Below the pieces are notes generated by a model. The model was not told the DNA's origin. It searched no databases and saw only the letters and a program-made list of their open reading frames with translations. A DNA stretch of 64,000 bases from Archaeoglobaceae archaeon (GTDB lineage: Archaea; Halobacteriota; Archaeoglobi; Archaeoglobales; Archaeoglobaceae), in assembly GCA_038734275.1 (NCBI GenBank), contig JAVYOO010000008.1, forward strand, positions 29,228 to 93,227, given 5' to 3'. Position numbers and translations under genes: made by a program. Positions 40,969-50,511 of the stretch are shown here, one piece after another. How positions within the stretch are numbered: the stretch's first letter is position 1; every line of letters starts with the position of its first letter.

Positions 40969-41633
40969 TGGCGGTTGAGAGAAAGTTCGTTCAAGACAAA
41001 GTCAAAAAGATGATGGTAAAGGAGTGGATTAAAGAAGAGGTCAAAAGTGCTGGGTTTGGTGGAATCGACATACTCCGAACACCGCTTGGAACTCAAGTAA
41101 CTCTTTTCGTGGAACGTCCGGGAATCGTAATTGGAAAAGGAGGAAGGAGGATAAAGATGATCACGGAAAAGCTAAAGGAATTTGGACTTGATAATCCTCA
41201 GGTTAGCGTTGATGAAGTCGAAAAACCGGAATTCAATGCTCAGTTAATGGCTTCTTTACTTGCAAGAGCCCTTGAAAGGGGCTGGTATTTCCGCAGGGCA
41301 GGATATAGGTTCCTTTACAGGATCATGGAAGCAGGAGCAAAGGGATGCGAAATTGAAATTGGTGGAAAGCTCGTAAGCGAGAGGGCGAGGAAAGAAAAAT
41401 TCCTTGCCGGGACCATAGTTCACACCGGCGATCCTGCTTACACCGCTGTCAGAAAGGGTTTTGATATAGCAGTAAAGAAACTTGGTGTTCTCGGAGTTAC
41501 TGTGCGGATAATTCCTCCCGATGTTAAGCTTCCGGATGAGTTTGAGATAAGAGGTGTTTCGAATGAAAATGAGGGAAATAAGGGAAATGAGCAAAGAGGA
41601 GATGGAGAAAAAGCTGAAGGAGCTGGAAATTGA
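40968..41633 (+). CDS. rps3: Ribosomal protein uS3, with long C-terminal tail
   Basis: A 221-residue uS3 near the mRNA entry. The KH domain has VERPGIVIGKGGRRIKMITEK (near residue 45), and the C-terminal domain has GVTVRIIPPDVKLPDEFEI. After residue 195 the protein continues into a polar tail (NENEGNKGNEQRGDGEK) that is read in another frame over the first 71 bases of rpl29. Start: ATG at 40968, after GAGGTGAG. Confidence 0.96.
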   Translation: MAVERKFVQDKVKKMMVKEWIKEEVKSAGFGGIDILRTPLGTQVTLFVERPGIVIGKGGRRIKMITEKLKEFGLDNPQVSVDEVEKPEFNAQLMASLLARALERGWYFRRAGYRFLYRIMEAGAKGCEIEIGGKLVSERARKEKFLAGTIVHTGDPAYTAVRKGFDIAVKKLGVLGVTVRIIPPDVKLPDEFEIRGVSNENEGNKGNEQRGDGEKAEGAGN

Positions 41634-41745
41634 ATTGCTTAAGCTTCGGACACTGGTTAGAAGTGGAGGGGCGGTCAAAAATCCGGGAAGAATAAGGCAA
41701 ATAAGACGAGACATTGCAAGGTTGAAGATGCTATGCGGAAAGTGA
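41563..41745 (+). CDS. rpl29: Ribosomal protein uL29
   Basis: A 60-residue uL29, MKMREIREMSKEEMEKKLKE followed by TLVRSGGAVKNPGRIRQIRRD, a two-helix hairpin at the tunnel exit. The start ATG at 41563 is six bases after GAGGTG. It lies 71 bases inside the end of rps3, an unusually deep overlap for this operon. Confidence 0.93.
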   Translation: MKMREIREMSKEEMEKKLKELEIELLKLRTLVRSGGAVKNPGRIRQIRRDIARLKMLCGK

Positions 41746-42038
41746 AGCTTGCAGAACTAATTGCGAGAGACTGGATTGGGTTAAGAGTGGAAGTAATTGA
41801 AAGCCCAAATAGGTGTGAAGTAGGTATCAGGGGCGAAGTTGTGGATGAAACTGAAAAGACATTCAAAATTATGACTGAAAAAGGTTTAAAAATCGTCGCA
41901 AAAAAGAGTAGAAGCTTTAGAGTGTGGTATGGGGAGAGAGTGGTGAGAGTGAAAGGAGATCTTACGGCATTTAAGCCCGAAGAGAGGATAATGAGAGGAT
42001 TGATGCTAATAAAAAGAGCAAAGGGGGTAGTATTATGA
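41733..42038 (+). CDS. rnp1: RNase P protein component 1 (Rpp29/Pop4)
   Basis: A 101-residue Sm-like barrel. LIARDWIGLRVEVIESPN and GIRGEVVDETEKTFKI match archaeal Rpp29, which binds the RNase P RNA specificity domain. Its presence between uL29 and uS17 is normal in archaeal ribosomal operons. It overlaps rpl29 by 13 bases and rps17 by four. Confidence 0.95.
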   Translation: MRKVKLAELIARDWIGLRVEVIESPNRCEVGIRGEVVDETEKTFKIMTEKGLKIVAKKSRSFRVWYGERVVRVKGDLTAFKPEERIMRGLMLIKRAKGVVL

Positions 42039-42352
42039 GAAATATTGGCATAGAGGTTAAACCGCCTGAAGGAACCTGCAACGATGAAAGGTGCCCGTTT
42101 CATGGAACTCTGCCGATAAGAGGGCAGATTTTAAGTGGTAAAGTAATTAAAGTATACGGAAAAACTGCTGTAGTTGAAAGGGAGCTTATAAAATACGTTC
42201 CGAAATACGAACGTTATATGAGAAAGCGTTCAAGACTTCATGCTCATAATCCGGACTGCATAAGAGCAAAGCCCGGAGATGTTGTTCGAATTGGCGAGTG
42301 CAGACCCATAAGTAAGACTAAAAGTTTTGTAATTTTAGAGGTGATCAAATGA
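42035..42352 (+). CDS. rps17: Ribosomal protein uS17
   Basis: A 105-residue uS17 with an OB fold. The archaeal N-terminal stretch [17 protein letters not shown] precedes [20 protein letters not shown], and [19 protein letters not shown] is the conserved end. It binds 16S rRNA early in 30S assembly. The two cysteines near the start may be structural. Confidence 0.97.
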   Translation: MRNIGIEVKPPEGTCNDERCPFHGTLPIRGQILSGKVIKVYGKTAVVERELIKYVPKYERYMRKRSRLHAHNPDCIRAKPGDVVRIGECRPISKTKSFVILEVIK

Positions 42353-42747
42353 AGGCATTAAAAGCAAAAATCCCGAGAGCTTTACCCACTGGGGCTATGC
42401 TTGTTTGTGCTGACAACAGTGGTGCAAGAGAGGTTCAGATAATCTCCGTAATTGGTTACAAGGGTGTTCGAAGGAGGTATCCTGCTGCTGGTGTAGGTGA
42501 CATGGTTGTTGTGAGCGTTAAAAAAGGACTGCCTGAAATAAGAAAACAGGTGCACTATGCGGTTATAATAAGACAAAGAAAAGAGTTCAGAAGGCCGAAT
42601 GGCGATAGAATAAAATTCGAAGACAATGCTGCTGTTCTCGTTAACGAAAAAGGTGAGCCCAAGGGCACAGAAATCAGGGGCCCTGTTGCCAGGGAGGCTG
42701 CAGAAAGGTTTGCTAAGATAGCAACAATTGCTACAACCATAGTGTGA
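42349..42747 (+). CDS. rpl14: Ribosomal protein uL14
   Basis: A 132-residue uL14 from the subunit interface and elongation factor region. [20 protein letters not shown] and [19 protein letters not shown] are the family signatures, followed by [16 protein letters not shown]. The start is coupled as ATGA to rps17. Confidence 0.97.
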   Translation: MKALKAKIPRALPTGAMLVCADNSGAREVQIISVIGYKGVRRRYPAAGVGDMVVVSVKKGLPEIRKQVHYAVIIRQRKEFRRPNGDRIKFEDNAAVLVNEKGEPKGTEIRGPVAREAAERFAKIATIATTIV

Positions 42748-42752
42748 TGGTT

Positions 42753-43097
42753 ATGCAGCCAAGAAAACAGAGGAGATGGATTTATAAAACTTCGAAGCTC
42801 CATCAAAGGCATAAATTGCTACATGCGACACTTTCAGAAGAGCTCAGGGAAAAATACAAGAAGAGGTCCGCAAGGGTTTGTAAGGGAGACAAAGTAAGGG
42901 TTATGCGTGGTGATTTCGCCGGCCATGAGGGAAAGGTGCTTGAAGTTGACATGAAAAACTGCAGAATAATAGTTGATGGTGTAACGACAACAAAGGTAAA
43001 CGGAACAGAAGTTCCGGTTCCGATTCATCCTTCAAACGTGATGATCATAAGCTTTGGTGAAATTGACGACGTAAGAAAGAGGATCTTGGAGAGGTGA
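42753..43097 (+). CDS. rpl24: Ribosomal protein uL24
   Basis: A 114-residue uL24 with a KOW motif: KGDKVRVMRGDFAGHEGKVLE (near residue 48). The archaeal N-terminus is MQPRKQRRWIYKTSKLHQR. I use the ATG at 42753; another in-frame ATG is at 42747, overlapping the uL14 stop. Confidence 0.95.
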   Translation: MQPRKQRRWIYKTSKLHQRHKLLHATLSEELREKYKKRSARVCKGDKVRVMRGDFAGHEGKVLEVDMKNCRIIVDGVTTTKVNGTEVPVPIHPSNVMIISFGEIDDVRKRILER

Positions 43098-43101
43098 TGA
43101 G

Positions 43102-43800
43102 ATGCATCAAAAGAGACTTTCTGCACCAAAAACTTACAAAATACCAAGAAAGGCCGGAAAATGGGTAATAAGGGTATCACCAGGGCCGCATGATAAAACT
43201 GCAATTCCTCTTGCAGTAGTTCTTAGAGATCTTCTGCAACTTGCAGATACGGCAAGAGAGGCCCGTAAGATAATTTCTGCCGGTGAAGTTCTTGTAGATG
43301 GGGTTGTTAGGCGAGACTACAGATTCCCTGTTGGATTATTTGATGTTGTAAGCATACTCAAGCTTGATCAGAGCTATAGGGTGCTCTTTGACGAAAAAGG
43401 CAGGTATGTCTTGAAAGAAATTGAGGATAGTGATAGAAAGCTCTACAAGATCACAAATAAGACGGTTGTTAAGGGCGGAAAAATACAGCTGAATCTCTTT
43501 GATGGCTCCAATATTCTTGGAACAAATGAATACAAAACGAAAGATAGCATTCTGCTTAAAATTCCTGAAAAGCAAATTCTCGATCACTTGAAATTTGAAG
43601 AAGGGGCAATGATAATGATCATTGGTGGAACTCATGCAGGTGAAATTGGAAGAGTTAAGAGCTACAAGATTGTCAGGGGTTCCGGATCGAACTTAGTAAC
43701 AGTAGAGACACCAGTGGGTGAGATAACTACGATTGAAGACTACGTATTTGTGGTTGGTAAAAAGGGCAGTGACAAACCCGTAATTGATTTAGGGGTGTAA
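43102..43800 (+). CDS. rps4e: Ribosomal protein eS4
   Basis: A 232-residue archaeal/eukaryotic eS4, absent from bacteria. It has an S4 RNA-binding domain (DTAREARKIISAGEVLVDG), a central barrel and a C-terminal KOW-like segment (MIIGGTHAGEIGRVKSY). The gene order between uL24 and uL5 is the archaeal standard. Confidence 0.97.
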   Translation: MHQKRLSAPKTYKIPRKAGKWVIRVSPGPHDKTAIPLAVVLRDLLQLADTAREARKIISAGEVLVDGVVRRDYRFPVGLFDVVSILKLDQSYRVLFDEKGRYVLKEIEDSDRKLYKITNKTVVKGGKIQLNLFDGSNILGTNEYKTKDSILLKIPEKQILDHLKFEEGAMIMIIGGTHAGEIGRVKSYKIVRGSGSNLVTVETPVGEITTIEDYVFVVGKKGSDKPVIDLGV

Positions 43801-43802
43801 TT

Positions 43803-44324
43803 ATGCTAGAAGTTGCAAAGAAAGAAAATCCAATGAGAGAAATATTGCTTGAGAAAGTAGTCATAAATATAGGAGTTGGCGAAAGCGGTGAGAGGCTTCA
43901 GAAGGCTGAAAAAATGCTCTCAACCTTAGTTTCTCAGAAACCCGCAACGACCATCGCAAAAAAGACAATCAAGAATTTTGGAATAAGAAAGAAAGAGAAG
44001 ATAGGGCTTAAGGTTACCTTAAGAGGAGAAAAAGCGATGGAATTTCTCAAGAAGGCTTTGAAGGTCAAGGAAATGAAGCTAAGTAAAAGATCGATAAATG
44101 CGGGTAATTTTTCATTTGGCATTGCAGAGCATATAGATCTTCCCGGAGTGGAATACGATCCAGATATTGGTGTTTTTGGAATGGACGTTTGTGTCGTCCT
44201 AAAGAGAAGAGGATATAGGGTTGCTGAAAGAAGAATAAGGAACAGTAAAGTTGGTAGTTCTCATAGAATAACGAAAGAAGACACCATTCGATGGCTTGAA
44301 AGTTTAGGGGTGGTAGTGGAATGA
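43803..44324 (+). CDS. rpl5: Ribosomal protein uL5
   Basis: A 173-residue uL5, which contacts 5S rRNA and P-site t[24 protein letters not shown] and [17 protein letters not shown] are typical, as is [20 protein letters not shown]. Its stop overlaps the uS14 start (ATGA). Confidence 0.97.
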   Translation: MLEVAKKENPMREILLEKVVINIGVGESGERLQKAEKMLSTLVSQKPATTIAKKTIKNFGIRKKEKIGLKVTLRGEKAMEFLKKALKVKEMKLSKRSINAGNFSFGIAEHIDLPGVEYDPDIGVFGMDVCVVLKRRGYRVAERRIRNSKVGSSHRITKEDTIRWLESLGVVVE

Positions 44325-44476
44325 CCAAAACTAGAACGAAAAAATTCGGTCGCGGGGCTAATCAGTGTAAGAGATGTGGCAGAAAGAGAGGCTTGGTGAG
44401 AAAATACGGCATTTACCTCTGCAGGCAATGCTTTAGAGAGACTGCAATGGACCTTGGATTTAAGAAGTTTTGGTGA
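44321..44476 (+). CDS. rps14: Ribosomal protein uS14, zinc-binding form
   Basis: A 51-residue protein. [17 protein letters not shown] and YLCRQCFRE supply the two CxxC pairs of the zinc ribbon (C+ form), followed by LGFKKFW. It sits exactly where archaeal operons place uS14, between uL5 and uS8, with ATGA coupling to uL5. uS14 is part of the small-subunit head. The reading frame ends with TGA at 44474. Confidence 0.96.
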   Translation: MTKTRTKKFGRGANQCKRCGRKRGLVRKYGIYLCRQCFRETAMDLGFKKFW

Positions 44477-44481
44477 TCGCT

Positions 44482-44871
44482 ATGGCGGTTGACACCTTAT
44501 CTGCTGCGATGATTGCAATAAAAAACGCTGAAATGGTTGGAAAGAGGGTCTGCGAGATAAGACCAGCTTCTAAACTAATAGGCAACGTTCTTAGAGTTCT
44601 TAAAAACCATGGATACATAAAAAGCTTCGAATTTGTTAAAGAAAACGTTGGAGGTAAATACGTTGTCGAGCTTACCGGGAATATAAACAACTGCGGTGCT
44701 ATTAGGCCAAGATTTTCATCAAAAGCAACTGAATACGAATTCTATGAAAGAAGATTCCTACCGGCCAGAGGCTTTGGAATTCTTATCGTTTCAACTACAA
44801 AGGGGGTTATGAGTCAGGTTGAGGCGAGAGAAATGGGTTTGGGGGGTGTCCTACTTGCTTATGTCTACTGA
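44482..44871 (+). CDS. rps8: Ribosomal protein uS8
   Basis: A 129-residue uS8 beginning MAVDTLSAAMIAIKNAEMVG, ending with the rRNA-binding ILIVSTTKGVMSQVEAREMG. The ATG at 44482 follows GGTGAT by five bases. uS8 binds the central domain of 16S rRNA; in many prokaryotes it also controls its own operon. Confidence 0.97.
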   Translation: MAVDTLSAAMIAIKNAEMVGKRVCEIRPASKLIGNVLRVLKNHGYIKSFEFVKENVGGKYVVELTGNINNCGAIRPRFSSKATEYEFYERRFLPARGFGILIVSTTKGVMSQVEAREMGLGGVLLAYVY

Positions 44872-45406
44872 ATACTCCTCATTGATCAAGATCCCTGATG
44901 GGATTGAGATTCAGATCGAAGGTGACCCCATTAAGGGATACATTGTAAGAGCAAAAGGTCCATTGGGAGAAAATAGCAAGTTCCTGAAGTTCAGAGATGT
45001 GTTTATCGAGAAGACCAGCGATGGAATAAGGATTTACACCCCGGTTAACAAGTCGAAATACAGAGCAGTTGTTGGCACCTACACTGCGCACATTAACAAT
45101 CTCATCAAGGGAGTTAAAGAAGGTTTTGAGTATAAATTAAAGGCTGTTTATGCTCATTTTCCTGTTAAACTCAGAGTTTCAGGAGATGAAGTTATAATAG
45201 AAAACTTTCTCGGAGAGACTTCACCAAGGAGAGCAAAGATAGTGGGAAGGGCAAAAGTGGAGATAAAAGGTCAGGAGATAACTGTAAAGGGAGTTGATAT
45301 AGAGGAGTGTGGGCTAACTGCGGCGAACCTCGAAAGGGCGACAAAAATCCGTAATAAGGACCGCAGGGTATTTCAGGATGGAATTTACATCGTAAAGAAA
45401 CCATAA
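44861..45406 (+). CDS. rpl6: Ribosomal protein uL6
   Basis: A 181-residue uL6 with two related alpha/beta domains. IKIPDGIEIQIEGDPIKGYI and VKLRVSGDEVIIENFLGETS are landmarks, with GQEITVKGVDIEECGLTAAN near the factor-binding site. I use the ATG at 44861, which overlaps the uS8 end by 11 bases. The longer frame upstream is uS8 in another register. Confidence 0.95.
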   Translation: MSTEYSSLIKIPDGIEIQIEGDPIKGYIVRAKGPLGENSKFLKFRDVFIEKTSDGIRIYTPVNKSKYRAVVGTYTAHINNLIKGVKEGFEYKLKAVYAHFPVKLRVSGDEVIIENFLGETSPRRAKIVGRAKVEIKGQEITVKGVDIEECGLTAANLERATKIRNKDRRVFQDGIYIVKKP

Positions 45407-45416
45407 GGTGATCCAA

Positions 45417-45800
45417 ATGAAGGCACTTTTAAGGCTCAGAAGGAGATTAAAATCAAGAAAACCCGAATTCAGAAGATACTGCTGGGATCGAAAGCTAAAG
45501 CTTAGAAGAAAAAGTTGGAGGAAGCCAAGAGGCCTGGACAATGCAATGCGTCTCGAATATGGTGGCAAGTGGTCAGGAAGAAAAAGGGTAAAGGTTGGAT
45601 TCAAGTCCCCAACAGCGGTTCGTGGATTGCATCCCAGCGGTTATGAGGACGTTCTTGTTTACAATCCAAAGGATCTGGAAAAACTGGATCCAAAAAGGCA
45701 GGCAGTAAGGATTGCAAGTTGTGTAGGGCTCAGAAAAAGACTGGAAATTGAAAAAAAGGCAAATGAAATGGGATTGAAAATACTAAATCCCTCAAGGTGA
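45417..45800 (+). CDS. rpl32e: Ribosomal protein eL32
   Basis: A 127-residue eL32, found only in archaea and eukaryotes. RRLKSRKPEFRRYCWDRKLK and the conserved KSWRKPRGLDN, then VRGLHPSGYEDVLVYNPKDL, are diagnostic. The ATG at 45417 follows GGTGATCC. Confidence 0.96.
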   Translation: MKALLRLRRRLKSRKPEFRRYCWDRKLKLRRKSWRKPRGLDNAMRLEYGGKWSGRKRVKVGFKSPTAVRGLHPSGYEDVLVYNPKDLEKLDPKRQAVRIASCVGLRKRLEIEKKANEMGLKILNPSR

Positions 45801-45804
45801 TGTT

Positions 45805-46245
45805 ATGAATCTGAAAATTCAAAGAAGACTTGCAGCAGAAGTGCTCAAGTGTGGTCAGCACAGGATCTGGTTCGATCCTGATGCGCTTGAAGAGATATCC
45901 ACTGCTTCCACGAAAGAGGACATAAGAGAACTTATAGAAAAAGGAGTTATAAAAAAGAAGGCAGTTAAAGGTATCTGCAGAGCAAGAATAAACCAATTGA
46001 GACTCAAGAAAAGAAAGGGCAGGAGATCTGGCTATGGAAGTAGAAAGGGAAAGAAGACTGCAAGAATGCCCAGAAAGAGACTTTGGATTATTAGGATACG
46101 AGCGATAAGAAGAAGACTAAAAGAATTAAAGAGAAACGGGCAAATTGACAAAAAGACGTATAGATTGCTCTACAGAAAGGCTAAAGGCGGTGAATTTAGG
46201 AGTGTTGCACATCTCAATGCATATGTGGAGGAAATAAAAAGGTGA
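45805..46245 (+). CDS. rpl19e: Ribosomal protein eL19
   Basis: A 146-residue eL19, rich in lysine and arginine helices. [27 protein letters not shown]-like text ([18 protein letters not shown]) and [18 protein letters not shown] are characteristic. It bridges the two subunits in the ribosome. It follows eL32 by four bases. Confidence 0.96.
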   Translation: MNLKIQRRLAAEVLKCGQHRIWFDPDALEEISTASTKEDIRELIEKGVIKKKAVKGICRARINQLRLKKRKGRRSGYGSRKGKKTARMPRKRLWIIRIRAIRRRLKELKRNGQIDKKTYRLLYRKAKGGEFRSVAHLNAYVEEIKR

Positions 46246-46249
46246 GAAA

Positions 46250-46813
46250 ATGGCGAGGGGACCGAGATTCAAGGTTCCGTTGAGGAGAAGAAGAGAGGGA
46301 CTTACAAATTACAGAAGGAGATTAAAGCTTTTGATGTCGAAGAAAGTCAGATTCGTTGTAAGGATCACAAATCAGAGGGTAATAGCTCAATTCATAAGTT
46401 ATAGCCCGGATGGAGATAAAGTCTTGGTTTGTGTTACTTCAGAAAAGCTTAGAGAATACGGCTGGAAAGGAGATCTTAACAACACACCTGCAGCATATTT
46501 GACTGGCTTGCTTGCAGGGAAAAAAGCATTAGAGGCTGGAATAAAGGAAGCTATCTTGGACATCGGTTTAAGATCACCCATTAAAGGTGCAAGAGTTTTT
46601 GCAGCTTTGAAGGGTGCAGTTGACGCGGGGCTTGAAATTCCACACGATGAGGAGATTTTGCCCGACGAATCAAGGATTCGAGGAGAACACATCGCAAAAC
46701 TCTATGAAATGAGCCCGGAAAGATTTGGCGAATACGAGAGGCGTGGTTTAAGCCCTTCAGAATTACCTGCTCATTTTGAGGAAGTAAAGAAGAAGATAAT
46801 GGTGGTAGAATGA
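46250..46813 (+). CDS. rpl18: Ribosomal protein uL18
   Basis: A 187-residue archaeal uL18, longer than the bacterial form, which binds 5S rRNA. It begins [20 protein letters not shown] and contains [20 protein letters not shown] and [20 protein letters not shown]. It overlaps rps5 by four bases. Confidence 0.97.
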   Translation: MARGPRFKVPLRRRREGLTNYRRRLKLLMSKKVRFVVRITNQRVIAQFISYSPDGDKVLVCVTSEKLREYGWKGDLNNTPAAYLTGLLAGKKALEAGIKEAILDIGLRSPIKGARVFAALKGAVDAGLEIPHDEEILPDESRIRGEHIAKLYEMSPERFGEYERRGLSPSELPAHFEEVKKKIMVVE

Positions 46814-47424
46814 CCGAATGGATTCCTAAAACCAGACTGGGTAAGCTTGTAGCTGAAGGGAAGATAAAAACAATGGAGGATGCACTTTCGAGTGGTCTGC
46901 CAATAAAGGAGCCAGAAATCGTTGATGTCCTGCTTCCAGATCTCGAAGAGGACATTCTCGAGATTTCGATGGTTCAAAGAGTTACGGACAGCGGACGAAG
47001 GACGAAGTTTAGAGTAACTGCAGTTGTAGGTAACAGAAACGGCTATGTTGGCATAGGAACAGGCAAAGCATCCCAGGTAGCACCAGCAATCCAAAAAGCA
47101 ATAGAAAATGCCAAGATAAACATTTTCGGAGTAATGAGAGGATGTGGTTCTTGGGAATGTGGATGTGGAACCGCTCATTCAGTTCCCTTTAGGGTTTCTG
47201 GAGAGTGTGGGAGTGTAAAGGTTACTCTGATCCCTGGGCCCAAGGGTCTCGGAGTTGTTGCTGCAGACGTGGCTAAGAGGGTTATAGAGCTTGCAGGTGT
47301 TAAAGACGTATGGTCAATAACCTCTGGAGAGACGAGAACCACTTTGAACTTTGCCATGGCAACTTTTGATGCTCTAAAGAAAACTTGTCTTGTTAAGAGG
47401 TGGAATTATGCTAGCAGTCGTTAG
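46810..47424 (+). CDS. rps5: Ribosomal protein uS5
   Basis: A 204-residue uS5 from the decoding-fidelity region. It has an archaeal N-terminal extension ([16 protein letters not shown]) and the double-stranded-RNA-binding-like region [21 protein letters not shown]-terminal GAKGSG-like loop ([20 protein letters not shown]) follows. The last 17 bases overlap rpl30. Confidence 0.97.
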   Translation: MTEWIPKTRLGKLVAEGKIKTMEDALSSGLPIKEPEIVDVLLPDLEEDILEISMVQRVTDSGRRTKFRVTAVVGNRNGYVGIGTGKASQVAPAIQKAIENAKINIFGVMRGCGSWECGCGTAHSVPFRVSGECGSVKVTLIPGPKGLGVVAADVAKRVIELAGVKDVWSITSGETRTTLNFAMATFDALKKTCLVKRWNYASSR

Positions 47425-47863
47425 GCTAAGAGGGACAGTAGACGTTCATAAGAAAATTAGTGAAACCCTTAGACTATTGAGACTTCACAGAAGATATAAT
47501 TGCGTTATAATCCCAGATACGCCTTCCTATCGCGGAATGCTTCAGGTAGTGAAAGACTACGTAGCATTTGGTGAGATCGATCATGAAATCTTGGCCTTGC
47601 TTTTAAGAAGCCGTGGAAGACTTGAGGGAAACAAACGTTTGACTGATGAATATGTTAAAGAAAAAACAGGATACTCGGGTATAGAAGAATTTGCAAAAGC
47701 TGTTGTTGAGGGAAAAGCAAAGTTATCAGACATTCCCGGGCTAAAGCCAGTTTTTAGATTGCATCCTCCGAGAAAGGGGCTGAAAAATATAAAATGGCAC
47801 TATCCAAGAGGAGATCTCGGGTACCACAAAGATATAAAAGACTTACTTTATAGAATGAGGTGA
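47408..47863 (+). CDS. rpl30: Ribosomal protein uL30
   Basis: A 151-residue archaeal uL30, longer than the bacterial one. [20 protein letters not shown] and [20 protein letters not shown] form the conserved core. [20 protein letters not shown] is the archaeal/eukaryotic end. ATG 47408 lies 17 bases inside rps5. Confidence 0.96.
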   Translation: MLAVVRLRGTVDVHKKISETLRLLRLHRRYNCVIIPDTPSYRGMLQVVKDYVAFGEIDHEILALLLRSRGRLEGNKRLTDEYVKEKTGYSGIEEFAKAVVEGKAKLSDIPGLKPVFRLHPPRKGLKNIKWHYPRGDLGYHKDIKDLLYRMR

Positions 47864-47868
47864 ATAAT

Positions 47869-48393
47869 ATGCCAAAGTTAAAGGTTAAGAAATTCAGAGG
47901 TTCTCGAACGTGTGGAGGAGGGAGTCACAAGAAAAGAAGAGGAGCAGGACACAGAGGAGGAAGAGGTAACGCTGGGGTTCACAAGCACAAGTATCTCAAG
48001 TTTCTTAAACTCGAAAGACTTGGTCTTTACGAGTTTGGAAAGCATGGTTTTACGAGGCCAAGCGCAGTTGTAAAGGAAATAAGCCAAGAAAGGAAAGTTA
48101 AAGAGACTCTTAGAACGCTCAGGGAGCAAGGAAAACTCGATGAGGGGACATATAAATTCCTTTACTCTCGCCCAGAGTTAAATGTTGGTGATCTTTCAAA
48201 GATAATAGAAAAATTGGTTGCATTGGGATTGGCGGAGAAAAAAGGAGATAAGTTTTACATTGATCTCGGTGTTCTTGGCTATTCCAAAATCCTTGGCGCA
48301 GGAGAAGTTAAAAAGCCGATAGATGTGAAGGTAGAATTTGCAACTCCAAAGGCATTGGAGAAGCTAAAGGCTGTAGGCGGCGGGGTAGTGTAG
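47869..48393 (+). CDS. rpl15: Ribosomal protein uL15
   Basis: A 174-residue uL15. The basic N-terminus SRTCGGGSHKKRRGAGHRGG threads into 23S rRNA. The C-terminal domain ends VEFATPKALEKLKAVGGGVV. ATG 47869 follows GAGGTGA; a GTG three codons upstream is less likely. It directly precedes secY. Confidence 0.96.
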   Translation: MPKLKVKKFRGSRTCGGGSHKKRRGAGHRGGRGNAGVHKHKYLKFLKLERLGLYEFGKHGFTRPSAVVKEISQERKVKETLRTLREQGKLDEGTYKFLYSRPELNVGDLSKIIEKLVALGLAEKKGDKFYIDLGVLGYSKILGAGEVKKPIDVKVEFATPKALEKLKAVGGGVV

Positions 48394-48394
48394 A

Positions 48395-49873
48395 ATGGAC
48401 TCCCTGATCAGGAGCCTTAAGCCTTATTTGGAGAGAATACCGAGTGTAGAAAGGCCAAAAGGACACGTGCATTTTAGACAGAAATTCATGTGGACTTCAG
48501 TCATTCTGCTATTATATTTCATTCTTTGTAATGTTCCTGTTTTTGGCCTTTCCAAAGATTCCATAGACATTTTTCAGGCATACAGAGCACTGTTCGCAGG
48601 AGCTACGGGGTCTATTTTAGCTCTTGGGATTGGCCCCATTGTAACTGCTTCGATCATTTTGCAGTTGTTGGTTGGGGCGGGGATAATAAAGCTCGACCTT
48701 ACGAATCCGGATGATAGAGCTGCCTATCAAGAGTTTCAGCGTTTTTTAGTTTTTATAATGATTGCAGTTGAAGCTCTTCCACAGATATGGGCGGGGCTAC
48801 TGCTACCCGATTTAGATTTAGCTGAAAAACTTGGAGTGTCACCAAGCTTCATAGCGTCCTTGATCTTCATCCAGTTGTTCATTGGTGGCGTTTTGATTGT
48901 TTACATGGACGAAGTTGTATCGAAGTGGGGAATTGGGAGTGGTGTAAGCCTTTTCATCCTCGCTGGAATTGCACAGGCGATAGTAGTTGGTTTATTTAAC
49001 TGGATTGTTCCCCCTGGGAGTGTTTTGCCAGCGGGAATAATTCCAAGATGGATTTACTTTGCCCAAAATTATTCTCTCGAACAGTTATTGAGCGGTAGCG
49101 GAATTATAATGCTTTTACTTGAAGGAGGGATACTCGCCCTTGTCACGACAGCAGTTATAATTCTCTTGGTTGTTTTCTTCGAGGGAACAAGGGTTGAAAT
49201 ACCTATAGCCCACGCAATGGTTAGAGGTGCAAGAGGAAGATTTCCAATAAAGCTAATCTATGCGAGCGTTTTACCAATGATCTTCGTTCGTGCTTTGCAG
49301 GCAAATTTGATTATGATCGGACAAATTTTGCATGCGAGGGGAATTACAGTCCTTGGCGAGTTCGTTGATGGACATCCTGTAAGTGGGCTGATGTTCTATT
49401 TGTCTCCAATAAACAGCCCCTACGACTGGGTTCCAGAGCTTGTGAGAAGTAGGGGGGCAGCTTTCGCAGCAATTCCTGACTGGGCGATTTATCTGCATCT
49501 TCTGATTGACGCGCTAATTCTCATCGCGGGAGGCATAATATTTGCGGTATTTTGGGTTCAGACTACGGGAATGGATGCAAAAACAGTAGCAAATCAGATA
49601 GCGAGATCGGGAATGCAGATTCCCGGCTTTAGGAAGTCTCCTGTTGTGCTGGAAAAGCTCTTCGAGAGATACATTCCAAAAGTAACCATAATTGGTGGTG
49701 CATTAATTGGAATTCTGACTCTTGTATCAAACATGCTTGGGACCATAGGAAATGTTAGCGGAACAGGGCTACTACTGGCTGTTAGTATTGCATATCGGTT
49801 CTACGAGGATCTTGCAAGGCAGCAGATAACCGAGATGCATCCAATACTACGTAGAGTCCTTGGGGAGGAGTGA
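48395..49873 (+). CDS. secY: Protein translocase subunit SecY
   Basis: A 492-residue SecY with ten expected membrane spans, forming the Sec61-like protein channel. The plug-region N-terminus (RQKFMWTSVILLLYFILCNV), the cytosolic loops FFEGTRVEIPIAHAMVRGAR and the conserved SGMQIPGFRKSPVVLEKL are present. The position behind uL15 is the standard one in archaea and bacteria. Confidence 0.98.
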   Translation: MDSLIRSLKPYLERIPSVERPKGHVHFRQKFMWTSVILLLYFILCNVPVFGLSKDSIDIFQAYRALFAGATGSILALGIGPIVTASIILQLLVGAGIIKLDLTNPDDRAAYQEFQRFLVFIMIAVEALPQIWAGLLLPDLDLAEKLGVSPSFIASLIFIQLFIGGVLIVYMDEVVSKWGIGSGVSLFILAGIAQAIVVGLFNWIVPPGSVLPAGIIPRWIYFAQNYSLEQLLSGSGIIMLLLEGGILALVTTAVIILLVVFFEGTRVEIPIAHAMVRGARGRFPIKLIYASVLPMIFVRALQANLIMIGQILHARGITVLGEFVDGHPVSGLMFYLSPINSPYDWVPELVRSRGAAFAAIPDWAIYLHLLIDALILIAGGIIFAVFWVQTTGMDAKTVANQIARSGMQIPGFRKSPVVLEKLFERYIPKVTIIGGALIGILTLVSNMLGTIGNVSGTGLLLAVSIAYRFYEDLARQQITEMHPILRRVLGEE

Positions 49874-50511
49874 TGAAAAGATTTATTTCGAGACTGGTAG
49901 CAATTCTCGGGTTTTTAATCTTTTTTGGACTTATTTTTAGCTATGAATTCAGAGTGGCATTGGCTTTAATCGTCGAAAGGGTTTTATTTCCGCTATCCGG
50001 CTTTAAGTTCTACGTAACGGTCTTAATTATGGCGATCCTAACAGGCCTATACTCAAATCTCATCCAGAAATACACCGTTAACTACAAAAGACTAAAAGAA
50101 CTCCAGACTAAGATATCTGAATATCAGAAGGAGTATTTAGAGGCAGTAAAACAGAAAAATCAGTTCAAATTAAAGCAATTGGAGAAGAAAAGCGATGAGA
50201 TGAAGATGCTCCAGAGTGAACTTATGAGCATGCAATTCAAGCCAATGTCATATACTTTTCTTGTCTCAATCCCAATCTGGGCATGGTTGTGGGAAAAAGC
50301 TTATCTGAGTTATCAGAATGTAAAGTTTGGCACCACAACCGAAATTTTTAACAGCTTGGATAATTCTCTCTTTTACGTTACGACTCCATTCTGGGGTTCG
50401 ATCCATGTTGGCGAGATGATAGGTATATTTCCGTGGTGGATTCTTTGGTATATGCTCTGTTCGATAACAATCAGTCAGATGATTAAGAAGCTTATGAAGG
50501 TGGGCGTGTGA
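49873..50511 (+). CDS. DUF106/EMC3-type YidC-like membrane insertase
   Basis: A 212-residue protein of the archaeal DUF106 family, distant homologues of YidC/Oxa1 and EMC3/TMCO1. An N-terminal segment and a coiled-coil hairpin (KELQTKISEYQKEYLEAVKQ to KSDEMKMLQSELMSM) are followed by three membrane spans containing FKPMSYTFLVSIPIWAWLW. Such proteins help insert membrane proteins. It overlaps secY by one base as TGATG, with a GGGGAGGAG site, consistent with joint expression with the Sec channel. Confidence 0.9.
   Translation: MKRFISRLVAILGFLIFFGLIFSYEFRVALALIVERVLFPLSGFKFYVTVLIMAILTGLYSNLIQKYTVNYKRLKELQTKISEYQKEYLEAVKQKNQFKLKQLEKKSDEMKMLQSELMSMQFKPMSYTFLVSIPIWAWLWEKAYLSYQNVKFGTTTEIFNSLDNSLFYVTTPFWGSIHVGEMIGIFPWWILWYMLCSITISQMIKKLMKVGV

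Noticed and set aside
37390..48393. Many antisense open frames over the ribosomal genes
   Set aside because: All oppose highly conserved ribosomal protein genes and show no motifs.
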